Source of the DNA: an uncultured Oscillospiraceae bacterium
GTDB taxonomy: Bacteria > Bacillota > Clostridia > Oscillospirales > Ruminococcaceae
Assembly (NCBI GenBank): GCA_949282975.1
Contig: CASDQY010000079.1
Coordinates: forward strand, 1 to 46,459
Direction of reading: 5' to 3'
DNA: 46,459 bases
A program made the translations under genes and the position numbers. The notes beneath the pieces are model-generated. The model saw only the letters and a program-made list of their open reading frames with translations. It ran no database searches and was not told the DNA's origin. This document shows positions 26,581 through 35,535 of this stretch, piece by piece (position 1 is the first letter of the stretch; the number at the start of each line of letters is the position of its first letter).

Positions 26581-27339
26581 TTACACAAACTGTTTTATTT
26601 CCAGATGAATCCGCCCCCGGCGGGTTTGGCCGGTTTCCTCCCCCACCAGAAATTTTCCCTTGCCACGCACGGTGAGAATATCCCCGGGGGAAACCACCCG
26701 GCTGGTTTGGGTTTGGGGCAAACCGTTTTGCAGCACTTTCCCCGCCTGGATCAGCTCTGCCGCCGCATTGCGGCTGGCTGGAAGAACGGCGGCAACAACG
26801 GCATCCAGCCGCAGAGAGGCCACCGAAACAGCGATGCTGTGATACTTCTGCTCCATGGTCACCCGGCTGCCGTCCCAAAGCTGAACCGTTACCCCCGCTT
26901 TGCCGATGCGGGTGATGTTTTGCAGCGCCCAATCGGCGATTTCCTGACACACCGCCGCATAAGCCGTTTTCGGCTCCACCACGATGTCGCCCACCATTTC
27001 CCGTTTGACGCCCAGGCTCATCAAGCTGCCCAGCACATCACGGTGGGTCAGTTCCACCTTTTGAGAAAAATCGAACCGCAGCACCGCAATGGGGAACTCC
27101 AGTTGTTCCGGCAGAAGGTAATCAGGGCAAACCCCCAGCATCTTCCGCCCGGCCCCGGCAAAGCCCCCGAAAAAGGCGTACTGGGTGATGTGCTGCTGAT
27201 TCAGCAGCTGCCGGGCAAAAGCGATGCCGGTCTCATCCAAAAAATGCGAAAAACGAGGATAGTTCTTCTCCCCCGCACTGCGGATCAGATCCCGCAGGCG
27301 GGCGATTAGAAGAACCTCCTCTTTACTGAACTGCTGCAT
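26581..27339 (-). CDS. ylmH: YlmH-type S4-domain RNA-binding protein
   Basis: RNA-binding protein of the YlmH family, 252 residues; YlmH of Bacillus has been linked to ribosome rescue/quality control and is found in the division cluster. The N-terminal part carries FGGFAGAGRKMLGV, a conserved YlmH block. The S4 domain covers about 175-235 (VASLRLDAVVAAVLPASRN, then IQAGKVLQNG). No clear ribosome site precedes the ATG at 27339; it starts five bases after the sepF stop, so translation is probably coupled to sepF. Confidence 0.9.
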   Translation of the reverse strand: MQQFSKEEVLLIARLRDLIRSAGEKNYPRFSHFLDETGIAFARQLLNQQHITQYAFFGGFAGAGRKMLGVCPDYLLPEQLEFPIAVLRFDFSQKVELTHRDVLGSLMSLGVKREMVGDIVVEPKTAYAAVCQEIADWALQNITRIGKAGVTVQLWDGSRVTMEQKYHSIAVSVASLRLDAVVAAVLPASRNAAAELIQAGKVLQNGLPQTQTSRVVSPGDILTVRGKGKFLVGEETGQTRRGRIHLEIKQFV

Positions 27340-27344
27340 TGCGA

Positions 27345-27800
27345 TCAGAAGTAAACGCCGCTGTTTTCTAATTCATCCAGCAAATCGCCTACAATGTCCA
27401 CGTTATAGGGGGTGATGATGAAGGTGTTGTTGGCCACCCGCTTGATCTGGCCGTTGTTGGCATAAGCCACGCCGCTTAAAAAGTCCACCAGACGGCGAGC
27501 CAGTTCGTTGCCGGCGCTTTCCAGATTCAGCACCACAGTGCGCTTCTCGTTGAGATGGTCGGCGATGGCGCTGGCATCCTGGAAAGCCTCCGGCTTCACC
27601 AGAACCACCTGAAGCTGGGTGGTGGCATGGATGTTCACCACTTTGTTCTTCTTGCCGTTTTCGTCGTAATCGTCGTATTCAGGAGCTTTCCGGCTGCGGT
27701 TGACCACCGGTTCTTCAATCATCTCCTGCTGTTCCATTTCGTCCTCGTCCCCGTCCTCGGGAATCGTGAACATATTTCTCAGTTTATCTCCCAATCCCAT
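27345..27800 (-). CDS. sepF: Cell-division protein SepF
   Basis: Membrane anchor and bundler of FtsZ filaments at the septum. It has 151 residues. The N-terminal amphipathic membrane-binding helix (MGLGDKLRNMFTI) is followed by an acidic linker and the C-terminal SepF core (about 68-151) with VVNIHATTQLQVVLVKPEAF and VVLNLESA, ending in DFLSGVAYANNG and FIITP. AGGAGGT lies before the ATG at 27800. It is part of yggS-sepF-ylmH-divIVA. Confidence 0.95.
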   Translation of the reverse strand: MGLGDKLRNMFTIPEDGDEDEMEQQEMIEEPVVNRSRKAPEYDDYDENGKKNKVVNIHATTQLQVVLVKPEAFQDASAIADHLNEKRTVVLNLESAGNELARRLVDFLSGVAYANNGQIKRVANNTFIITPYNVDIVGDLLDELENSGVYF

Positions 27801-27844
27801 ATCCGCTACCTCCTGTATTTTTCGGTGGATTGCATTTTCGTCTT

Positions 27845-28561
27845 TTATTTTGAGTAGTCCCGTTTGCCAAACAAGCCGGTGCCGATACGCACCAACGTGG
27901 ATCCGTGGCGGATGGCGGCTTCAAAATCCCCGCTCATTCCCATGGACAAGACACTCATGTTTATATTATGTATGTTTTTGTCCCGGATGTCAATAAAAAT
28001 CTGCTCCATCCGCTGCAAAAACTGTTCTGCATTCGCCGCCGGGGGGATGCACATCAGCCCCTGCACCGACAAATGCTGCATCTGCGCCAGCTTTGGCAAA
28101 ACCTGGTACAGCTCCTGGGGAGAAAAACCGCCTTTGGTGGGTTCTTCCCCGATGTTCACCTCCAGCAGCACCGGCATCACCAGATTGTGCTTTGCCGCCT
28201 GCTTTTCAATCTCCAAAGCCAGCTTCTCAGAAGAAACCGACTGGATCATAGCCACCTTATCAATGATATATTTCACCTTATTGGTTTGCAGGTTCCCGAT
28301 AAAGTGGACCTTGGCAGGAAGATATTCCTCCCGCTTATCCAAATATTCCTGAACCTTGTTTTCCCCCAGCAGGGTCAATCCCTGTCGGATGGCTTCGTTG
28401 ATGGCCGGCGGCTCCACCGTTTTGGTCACCGCCATAATGGTAATCTCCCTGGGATCCCGGCCGCAGGACAGGGCAGCCTGTTCCACCCGGCGGCGGATAT
28501 CCGCCACATTGCTCTGTACTGTCTCAGGAGAGGGGCATATTGTCATATACATCATTCCCAT
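27845..28561 (-). CDS. YggS-family pyridoxal-phosphate homeostasis protein
   Basis: PLP-binding protein of the YggS/YlmE/PROSC family with a single-domain TIM-barrel, involved in vitamin B6 homeostasis. The PLP lysine is in TIMAVTKT (Lys47 counting from 28561), followed by GENKVQEYLDK and HFIGNLQTNKVK; MSGDFEAAI and VRIGTGLFGKR form the phosphate-binding end. The N-terminus is ambiguous: ATGs at 28561, 28555, 28552 and 28546 are all in frame, and none has a strong ribosome site. All overlap the 3' end of the HlyD-like gene by 23-38 bases, so re-initiation or coupling is likely. The equivalent gene ylmE lies in the same cluster in Bacillus. Confidence 0.92.
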   Translation of the reverse strand: MGMMYMTICPSPETVQSNVADIRRRVEQAALSCGRDPREITIMAVTKTVEPPAINEAIRQGLTLLGENKVQEYLDKREEYLPAKVHFIGNLQTNKVKYIIDKVAMIQSVSSEKLALEIEKQAAKHNLVMPVLLEVNIGEEPTKGGFSPQELYQVLPKLAQMQHLSVQGLMCIPPAANAEQFLQRMEQIFIDIRDKNIHNINMSVLSMGMSGDFEAAIRHGSTLVRIGTGLFGKRDYSK

Positions 28562-29768
28562 TCAAAATGATTTCGTCGTACAGCGACAGATAGTCGTTGG
28601 CGTCGATTCCGTTTTCCGCATCGCTTACCACATGGGCATTGCTGATGAGGTAATCCGTTCCTTCGTAAATGACATCCAATTTCTTAAACTTGACCACCTG
28701 ATTTCGATTGACGTAGACGCCCATTTCACCGTCCACTACCCGCACAGCTTCCCGGGGCACCCGCAAACCGGAGCCGGAAGTAAAAATACAGTATGCATTT
28801 TCCATCCGAAGGTCCATCAGATCCCCATTGACCACGGTGCTGGAAAAGAGGATTGCGCTTTGATCCTGAGAGGCATCCACATTCACGCTTTCCACCGTGG
28901 CGGTAACCGTTTGCGCCGTATTGCCGTGAAACACAAGCTGCACGGTCTGCCCCTGGGAAAAGCGGATGGCGTCGCTGGAAGAAAGCTTTGCGATGTAGTA
29001 CCACTTGGCGGAACTCATCAGCTTGCCCACATTTTGCGTGGTATCCTCCACCGGTTGAGTGGCCAGAAGCTGATCCACGGCGTCCACTGTTACCGTGCCG
29101 ATCATGGAGGTGCTGAGCACCGTCTCATAACCGTCGGTTTCATTTGTGAAATAGCCGGAGCTTGGGGCCGCAATCTCCACAGAAGAGCCGGTCATGCTGC
29201 TCTGCAAAGACGAAATCTGGGCGTTCAGCTCAGCGATAACCGAGGAAAAATCCAGGCTGCTGTCCAACAGCTTTTGCTGCTGGAGCATCCCTTCCAACAA
29301 AGCGTCGGAATCTTCGGACAGAGCGTCGTAATTTCCGGTTTGCACATCGTAAATCAAATCGGACTGGGCACGCTGCAGATTATCAATCGCAGAAGAAGCG
29401 TTGATGGTGGTGGCTGCATTTTCGCTGCCCACCTGGGTAAGCAGGTTCACCCGCTGGGACAATGTTTCGATCTGGTTATCTGCCAAAAGGTCGCTCTGGT
29501 TGGCGTATACCGTGGCAACCGCTGCGCCGCTGAGCACCTTTTGAGAATTTTCAAACTCGTACTTCACTACGCCGGTGTAATCGCTTTGGATCACGGTTTC
29601 ATCCTTCAGCACAACCCCTTCCAGCGCCACCTCGTCGGTATAGTTGACAAGCTGCACGGTTTCGGTTTGATAAGGCTGATAAACGATCTGATAGATCTGG
29701 TAGGCAAAAAAGACCACGCCGAACAAACTCAGCAGCACAATCACAAAACGGTTAAACAATGAGTTCAT
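28524..29768 (-). CDS. HlyD-like membrane protein at the head of the division cluster
   Basis: A 414-residue protein anchored by one N-terminal membrane segment (about residues 7-27) with the bulk outside the membrane. After the anchor comes a lipoyl/biotinyl-like half (VALEGVVLKDETVIQSDYTGVV), a helical/coiled section of about 100 residues (around 95-200), the second half-barrel (VEIAAPSSGYFTNETDG) and a beta-barrel C-terminal region. This is the build of a membrane-fusion (HlyD/RND adaptor) protein. There is no partner ABC or RND transporter gene here. It is co-transcribed with yggS and sepF, and I recall similar genes at this position in other Clostridia, which points to an envelope or division role. 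It could also be an adaptor for a transporter elsewhere. A distant AAGGAGGG precedes the ATG. Confidence 0.8.
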   Translation of the reverse strand: MNSLFNRFVIVLLSLFGVVFFAYQIYQIVYQPYQTETVQLVNYTDEVALEGVVLKDETVIQSDYTGVVKYEFENSQKVLSGAAVATVYANQSDLLADNQIETLSQRVNLLTQVGSENAATTINASSAIDNLQRAQSDLIYDVQTGNYDALSEDSDALLEGMLQQQKLLDSSLDFSSVIAELNAQISSLQSSMTGSSVEIAAPSSGYFTNETDGYETVLSTSMIGTVTVDAVDQLLATQPVEDTTQNVGKLMSSAKWYYIAKLSSSDAIRFSQGQTVQLVFHGNTAQTVTATVESVNVDASQDQSAILFSSTVVNGDLMDLRMENAYCIFTSGSGLRVPREAVRVVDGEMGVYVNRNQVVKFKKLDVIYEGTDYLISNAHVVSDAENGIDANDYLSLYDEIILNGNDVYDNMPLS

Positions 29769-29808
29769 GGAAGCGGCCTTCCCTCCTTCGCATTACGAAT
29801 CCTTTTTT

Positions 29809-29935
29809 GATTCCCATTGGTTTTCGCCGTCAGGCGAAATGGCCGGCCGGTCAGAAACATCCCAAGATGTTTCGTGGTCAAGCCAAAAGGGGAATCGGAA
29901 ACGTCCGCTCTGCGGACGTTTCTATTATATCACAG
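29809..29935. repeat. Intergenic foldback repeat, second copy
   Basis: A 127-base element with the same left end (TTTTCGCCGTCAGGC) and right end (ATTATATCACAG) as the element at 8767-9138. It is almost all hairpins: an outer imperfect stem GATTCCCATTGG / CCAAAAGGGGAATC, inner TTTCGCC/GGCGAAA (29822-29839) and GAAACATC/GATGTTTC (29854-29873), then GAAACGTCCGC/GCGGACGTTTC (29898-29922). The right end overlaps the miaA stop codon. Confidence 0.75.
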
Positions 29936-29952
29936 TGAAAGTCCTTTTTGAA
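29924..29952 (-). promoter_or_regulatory. Extended -10 promoter at the repeat edge, facing the HlyD-like gene
   Basis: On the minus strand TTCAAA, 17 bases, then TATAAT with TGA directly before it (extended -10). The -35 lies in the last codons of miaA, and the TGA is the miaA stop codon. It would drive the HlyD-yggS-sepF-ylmH-divIVA-ileS unit. Confidence 0.6.
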
Positions 29953-30871
29953 GCACTTTCTGCGCCTCTTTCACCAAACTGTCAAAATCCATGGCGGAAG
30001 GATCCAGCCAATGGATGCGCTCATCCCGTTTCAGCCAGGTGATCTGCCGTTTGGCGTACCGGCGGGTCTGCCGCTTCAGGTTTTCCAGGCACTCTTCCAG
30101 GGGCAGGCTGCCCTCCAGCCAGGGGCGCAGTTCCTTATAGCCGATGGCGTTGGCGGCCGTCTTTAAAGAAGGATTGCCGAGCACCTGTTTTGCCTCCTCC
30201 AAAAGGCCCTGCCCAACCATTTGATCCACCCGCCGGTTGATTCGATCATACAGCAGGCTGCGGTGGGCAAAATTCAGCCCCACCATGCTCAGGGTGTACC
30301 GGCTTTTCTGGCGGCTTGCCTGTTTTTGTTCCCACAGGGTTTTCCCGGTGAGACGGTATACCTCCATGGCCCGCACCAGGCGCACATAGTTATGGGGATG
30401 GATAATTTTGGCGGTCTGGGGATCAATGCGGCAAAGCTCCCTGTAAAGGCTTTCCCCTTGATCTTTCTTTGCCTGCGCCATCAGTTCTTCCCGCAGGGCT
30501 TCGTCCCCGGCGGCGGACTGATCAAAGCGAATGCAGTCCACCGTGCTTTGCAGATAAAGTCCCGTTCCCCCGCAGAGAATGGGAAGCTTCCCCCGCTGCC
30601 ACACATCCAAAATGGCCTTTTGCGCCAGAGAGACGTAATCGCTGACGGAGAAAGGCTGATCCGGGGGCAAAAAAGCAATGAGATGATGGGCAACCCCTTT
30701 TTGTTCCTCCGGGGTTGGCTGTGCGGTGGCAATGGGAAGGCCTTGATAGATCTGCATGCTGTCCGCCCCGATGATTTCCCCATTCAGCCGCAGAGCCAGC
30801 TCCACCGCCAAGGCGGTTTTGCCCGAGGCCGTGGGGCCGGTGACCACCGCCAGTTTGATGTTATCCTCCAA
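29930..30871 (-). CDS. miaA: tRNA dimethylallyltransferase
   Basis: Adds dimethylallyl to A37 of tRNAs reading UNN codons. It has 313 residues from a TTG start at 30871, chosen because GGAGGA lies five to six bases before it and because homologues start a few residues before the P-loop. The P-loop is GPTASGKTALA, then DSMQIYQGLPIATAQPT with the substrate-binding Asp, and VGLNFAHRSLLYDRINRRVD. It overlaps the end of mutL by 11 bases, and its stop codon lies inside the edge of a repeat element. Order mutS-mutL-miaA is common; hfq, often next, is absent. Confidence 0.94.
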   Translation of the reverse strand: MEDNIKLAVVTGPTASGKTALAVELALRLNGEIIGADSMQIYQGLPIATAQPTPEEQKGVAHHLIAFLPPDQPFSVSDYVSLAQKAILDVWQRGKLPILCGGTGLYLQSTVDCIRFDQSAAGDEALREELMAQAKKDQGESLYRELCRIDPQTAKIIHPHNYVRLVRAMEVYRLTGKTLWEQKQASRQKSRYTLSMVGLNFAHRSLLYDRINRRVDQMVGQGLLEEAKQVLGNPSLKTAANAIGYKELRPWLEGSLPLEECLENLKRQTRRYAKRQITWLKRDERIHWLDPSAMDFDSLVKEAQKVLQKGLSL

Positions 30872-32867
30872 AAGGATCCTCCTCTCCCAGCAATGCCTGG
30901 CTGCCGGTGCGGCCAAACCGTTTTTCCAGTTGGCGGCGGGTGAATACCACCGCAATGGGCCGTCCGTGGGGGCAGTGGCGCAGGGTAGGATCCTGCCAAA
31001 CCCGGCGAGCCAACTGTTCCAGTTCCTCCCGGGAATTTTCTTCCCCGCCTTTGATGGCGCCACGGCAGGCAGTGGTTTCCAGCAGCCGTTCCCAGGCGGC
31101 GGGAGAAATGTCCTGCTTGCCTGCGGCGATGGAGGAAAGCATCTCTTCCACCAGTAGGGAAAGCTGGCTGTGTTCCAGCACAGACGGAGCGGCAGTCAGG
31201 CAGACGCCCTCTTCCGTTCGCCCAAACCGCAGGCCGAATTCCGCCAAACGGGAACGGTGTTCTTCCACCAGCGCCTGCTGATCTGCGGTAAGGGTCAGCG
31301 GGATGGGGTGCACCAGCGCCTGGGCGCAGTCCAGGGAAAGCTGGCGGCGGAGCTGTTCATAACGAATCCGCTCATGGGCGGCGTGTTTGTCCATGAGGAT
31401 CAATTTCTCCCCGGCCTCCAGCAGCAAATAGGTTTGAAATGCTTCGCCGATGTAGCGCAGAGGGGGAACCTCCTCCTCCGGCGGGGCAGCCAGCCGGGGC
31501 TTTTCCAAAACAGGCTCTTCAGCGGAGACAGAAAAGTTAGCGCCGGACAGAAACGAAAAGCCCTGAACCGCCTGTTTTAACTGTTCCTCGGAAGAGGCGG
31601 CAGGCGGTTCTTCCCCGGGCTGGGAAAGGCCAAAGGCCGCAGGACAGTGCAGGCTTTTCCCTTCAGAGTGCCGGTGGGAAGATGGTGCCGGCCGGAAGGG
31701 TGCCGGAGAATCCGGAGCATGTTCCGAACGGTATGCTTCTTTTTCAGAAGCCGGAGGCGGTTCCCCATGGGATTTCGGCGGTACATAGCCCTCAGGGGCC
31801 CTTAAAGTCTGCTGCACCCCTGTGGGAACCGGGGGATGGGTGGGCAAAGGCTTCTTTTCCGGGGGCGAAGCCAATTCATCCGCAGCGCTCAAAGCGCTTT
31901 TAACGCCAAAATAGATGCACTCATACACGGAAGAATCCTGCAAAAACTTGATTTCCGTCTTGGCCGGATGGACATTCACATCCACACTGGCATAAGGCAG
32001 GGTGAGCTCCAGCACACAGGCGGGAAACCGCCCCACCATAATTTCATTTTTATAGGCTTCCTGCAAAGCCTGCTGGCAAAGCCCGCTGCGGACGTACCGC
32101 TGATTGACGAAAAAAAGCTGTAATTTGCGGTTGGCCCGGGTGTAGGAGGGGCGGGTGACAAATCCGGTGAGCCGGATGTTGTTATGGGTATAGTCCACCG
32201 GGCGGACCTGAGCAGCAAATTCCCGGCCGAGAACGGTGTAGACGGCGCTGAGAAGCTTGCCGTCCCCCGGTGTATGCAGCAGCGGTTTGTTGTCCTTGAT
32301 CAGGCGGAAGGAGATTTCCGGATGGCTCAACGCCAACTTTTCCACCACATCCACCCCGTAGGCGGCCTCTGTGGCCGGCTTTTTCAAAAATTTCAGCCGG
32401 GCGGGCAGGTTATAAAACAGATCCCGCACCACAATGGTTGTGCCCTGGGGACAGCCCACTGCTTCGGTGTGCACCTTTCCCCCGCCCTGAACCAAGGCAC
32501 GGGTTCCCAGTTCTTCCCCTTCGATTTTGGTAAGCAGCTCCACCTTTGCCACGGCAGCGATGGAAGCCAGAGCTTCCCCCCGGAAGCCAAGGGTAGCAAT
32601 CTGTTCCAGATCCTGCCGTTTTTCCAGCTTGCTGGTGGCGTGGCGAAGAAAGGCAGTCGGAACCTCTTCACCGGGAATGCCGATGCCGTTGTCGGTAACC
32701 CGAAGGTAGGGGATTCCCCCTTCCTTGAGCTCTACGGTGATGGCGGTGGCTTTGGCGTCGATGGCGTTTTCCAGCAGCTCCTTGATCACCGAAGCGGGGC
32801 GCTCCACCACCTCGCCGGCGGCAATCAGCTCCGACACCTGGGGCGGAAGCAGGCGAATCTTAGGCAT
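30861..32867 (-). CDS. mutL: DNA mismatch repair protein MutL
   Basis: Mismatch-repair ATPase and nicking endonuclease, 668 residues. The N-terminal GHKL ATPase motifs are ELLENAIDAKA, DNGIGIP and GFRGEALASI. A long Pro/Ser-rich linker (about 340-450) precedes the C-terminal domain. That domain carries DKHAAHERIRYE, matching the DQHA-x2-E-x4-E endonuclease motif with Lys in place of Gln, plus CRGAIKGG and CPHGRP. So this MutL should nick DNA itself, as in bacteria lacking MutH. AAGAAGGTG precedes the ATG at 32867, 24 bases after mutS. Confidence 0.95.
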   Translation of the reverse strand: MPKIRLLPPQVSELIAAGEVVERPASVIKELLENAIDAKATAITVELKEGGIPYLRVTDNGIGIPGEEVPTAFLRHATSKLEKRQDLEQIATLGFRGEALASIAAVAKVELLTKIEGEELGTRALVQGGGKVHTEAVGCPQGTTIVVRDLFYNLPARLKFLKKPATEAAYGVDVVEKLALSHPEISFRLIKDNKPLLHTPGDGKLLSAVYTVLGREFAAQVRPVDYTHNNIRLTGFVTRPSYTRANRKLQLFFVNQRYVRSGLCQQALQEAYKNEIMVGRFPACVLELTLPYASVDVNVHPAKTEIKFLQDSSVYECIYFGVKSALSAADELASPPEKKPLPTHPPVPTGVQQTLRAPEGYVPPKSHGEPPPASEKEAYRSEHAPDSPAPFRPAPSSHRHSEGKSLHCPAAFGLSQPGEEPPAASSEEQLKQAVQGFSFLSGANFSVSAEEPVLEKPRLAAPPEEEVPPLRYIGEAFQTYLLLEAGEKLILMDKHAAHERIRYEQLRRQLSLDCAQALVHPIPLTLTADQQALVEEHRSRLAEFGLRFGRTEEGVCLTAAPSVLEHSQLSLLVEEMLSSIAAGKQDISPAAWERLLETTACRGAIKGGEENSREELEQLARRVWQDPTLRHCPHGRPIAVVFTRRQLEKRFGRTGSQALLGEEDPFGG

Positions 32868-32891
32868 AACACACCTTCTTTCTGTTTCGGA

Positions 32892-35492
32892 TTAAGGCAA
32901 AAGCTTTTTCAGCTCGTAAAGTTCATTTAACGCTTCAATGGGGGTGAGCAGATCCACATTCAGCTTTTTCAGCTCTTCCTCCACCTGGCTGACATAGGCA
33001 GTCATCTGCATCTGGGGCGAGGAGGATTTGGGCGGAACCTGCGCCGGGCTGCCGGCAGGAGGATTTTCATTCAGCTGGGTCAAAATTTCCTTTGCCCGGT
33101 TCAGCAGGGGCTGAGGCAGTCCCGCCAGCTTGGCCACTTCGATGCCGAAGCTGTCGTCGGCGCCGCCGGGGACAATCTTGCGCAAAAAGGTAATGTCGTC
33201 CCCCCGCTTTTTCACGGCAATGTTATAATTTTTTACTCCATCCAAACTCTGTTCCAGTTCACAAAGCTCGTGATAATGGGTGGCAAACAGGGTTTTGCAG
33301 TGGAGGCGTTTGGTGTTCACCATATATTCCACCGCCGCCCGGGCCAGGCTCATACCATCGTAAGTGGAGGTGCCCCGGCCAATCTCATCCAGAATCACCA
33401 GGCTTTTGGGGGTGGCGTACTTCAAAATGTGGGCCAGTTCGGTCATCTCCACCATAAAGGTGGATTGGCCGGCAGTGAGGTCGTCGGAAGCGCCCACCCG
33501 GGTAAAGATTCGATCCACCACCGTCAGATCCGCCTGGGTAGCGGGGACGAAGCTGCCGATCTGGGCCATAATCGCAATGACGGCCACCTGCCGCATATAG
33601 GTGGACTTGCCCGCCATATTAGGGCCGGTGATGATGAGCATCCGGTTTTCTTTTTGATCCATCCACACATCGTTGGGAACAAATACGGAATCGGTAAGCA
33701 TCTGTTCCACCACCGGATGGCGGCCGTTTTGAATGCGGATGGTGCCTTTATCGTTAAAGCTGGGGCAGACATAATCGTTTTCCCGAGCCACATGAGCCAG
33801 GCTGCAGAGAAAGTCCAGCCTGGCCAGAGCGGCGGAAGTGGTTTGGATGGCGTCGCCACGGGAAGCAATGTACTGCCGCACTTCGGTTAAAATAGCGGCT
33901 TCCAACGCCACAATTTTTTCGCTGGCAGTGAGCACCCGGCTTTCCAGCTCTTTGAGTTCCTGGGTGATAAACCGCTCGCAGCCGGTAAGGGTCTGTTTGC
34001 GGATATATTCCTGTGGCACCTGATCCAAAAAAGAATTGGTGACTTCAATGTAATAGCCGAACACCTTGTTGGAGCGGATCTTCAGCGTCTTGATGCCGGT
34101 GCGCTCCCGCTCCGCCTGTTCCATCTTCTGGATCACTCCGGCGGCGTTGTCCCGCAAAGATTTCAATTCGTCCAGTTCCTTATGGAAACCGGCACGGATA
34201 TAGTCCCCGCCCTTCAGGGTCAGGGGCGGATCTTCGGCAATGGCGCTTCCCACCAGCTTCACCACATCCTGCAAGGGGTCGATCTGCCGGTGAATGGAAG
34301 AAAGCTCTGCCCCGGTAAAAGAAGCGGTCTGCTGCTTGATGTCCGGCAGCAGGGCGGCGGTTTGGGCCAGGCTGTTCAGCTCCCGGGGGCTGGCCGTGCC
34401 GTAAAGCACCCGGGTGAGCAGCCGTTCCAGATCGTACACCTGATCCAGCAGCGTGCGCAGTTCTTCCAACGCAATTTGGTTTTCCAGCAGTTCGCTCAAA
34501 GCGTTCTGCCGCCGGGTAATGGCCGCCACCTTCATCAAAGGCTGTTCCAGTGCTTTTCGCAAAAACCGCTTGCCCATACCGGTTTTGGTTTTATCCAGCA
34601 CCCACAAAAGGCTGCCACGCTTTTCCCCCGCCCGCATGGTTTGGGTGATTTCCAGGTTCCGCCGGGCGGTAAGGTCAATGTTCATATATTCGTCCTGGCC
34701 GTACAGGGTCACCCGGCTGAGCCGCTTGGCGCCGTCTTTTTGGGTGCCCTTGACATAAAGGACCAGTCCGGCAAGGGTTTTTTCCAGCAGGGAATCTTCC
34801 TCAATCCCCAGCTCGTACACCGATTCCACCTGAAACTGCTCACAGAGCAGGGCTGCGGGATCTTCCGCCAGGCAATGTTCCTTCTCCAAAGAGGAAGCCA
34901 CACAGCCCAGCCGGTCCCGAACATAACTGGAAAGGGCGGGATCCTGCTCCATATTTTGGGAATAGAGCAGTTCGGAAGGAGTGAACTTCGCCAATTCGCT
35001 GATGGCTTCGGCCGAGGGATCGCTGCACTTTTGGGCGCAGGCCATAATCTCGCCGGTGGATATATCCGCAAAGCAGACAGCAAGCTCCCCCTTATCCAGC
35101 ATCAAAGCGGCCAGATAGTTGTTTTTGGATTCTTCCAGCAAATCTTCTTCGATGACGGTGCCGGGGGTGATCAGCCGGATCACATCCCGCTTGACCAGCC
35201 CCTTGGCAGTGGCCGGATCTTCCATCTGTTCACAGATGGCCACCTTATAGCCTTTATCAATCAAACGGCGGATATAGCTGTTGGCGCTGTGATAGGGCAC
35301 CCCGCACATGGGCGCCCGCTCAGGCAGGCCGCATTCCTTGCCGGTAAGGGTGAGCTCCAACTCCCGGGACACCAATTTGGCGTCTTCGAAAAACATTTCA
35401 TAAAAATCCCCCAAACGGAAAAACAGAATATGATCTTTATGCTGCTCTTTGATCTTCATATATTGCTGCATCATGGGGGACAGCTTGGACAT
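32892..35492 (-). CDS. mutS: DNA mismatch repair protein MutS
   Basis: Recognises mismatches and small loops and recruits MutL; 866 residues from the ATG at 35492 (AAAGGAGCC just upstream). The mispair-wedging motif is in GDFYEMF near residue 37, the clamp and lever domains follow, and the ATPase has GPNMAGKSTYMRQ, then DEIGRGTSTYDG and THYHEL. An in-frame extension to 35612 would include the promoter and is rejected. It is the first gene of mutS-mutL-miaA. Confidence 0.96.
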   Translation of the reverse strand: MSKLSPMMQQYMKIKEQHKDHILFFRLGDFYEMFFEDAKLVSRELELTLTGKECGLPERAPMCGVPYHSANSYIRRLIDKGYKVAICEQMEDPATAKGLVKRDVIRLITPGTVIEEDLLEESKNNYLAALMLDKGELAVCFADISTGEIMACAQKCSDPSAEAISELAKFTPSELLYSQNMEQDPALSSYVRDRLGCVASSLEKEHCLAEDPAALLCEQFQVESVYELGIEEDSLLEKTLAGLVLYVKGTQKDGAKRLSRVTLYGQDEYMNIDLTARRNLEITQTMRAGEKRGSLLWVLDKTKTGMGKRFLRKALEQPLMKVAAITRRQNALSELLENQIALEELRTLLDQVYDLERLLTRVLYGTASPRELNSLAQTAALLPDIKQQTASFTGAELSSIHRQIDPLQDVVKLVGSAIAEDPPLTLKGGDYIRAGFHKELDELKSLRDNAAGVIQKMEQAERERTGIKTLKIRSNKVFGYYIEVTNSFLDQVPQEYIRKQTLTGCERFITQELKELESRVLTASEKIVALEAAILTEVRQYIASRGDAIQTTSAALARLDFLCSLAHVARENDYVCPSFNDKGTIRIQNGRHPVVEQMLTDSVFVPNDVWMDQKENRMLIITGPNMAGKSTYMRQVAVIAIMAQIGSFVPATQADLTVVDRIFTRVGASDDLTAGQSTFMVEMTELAHILKYATPKSLVILDEIGRGTSTYDGMSLARAAVEYMVNTKRLHCKTLFATHYHELCELEQSLDGVKNYNIAVKKRGDDITFLRKIVPGGADDSFGIEVAKLAGLPQPLLNRAKEILTQLNENPPAGSPAQVPPKSSSPQMQMTAYVSQVEEELKKLNVDLLTPIEALNELYELKKLLP

Positions 35493-35535
35493 AATAGGGC
35501 TCCTTTCGGTTACAGGTATAAAATTCGATTTTATC

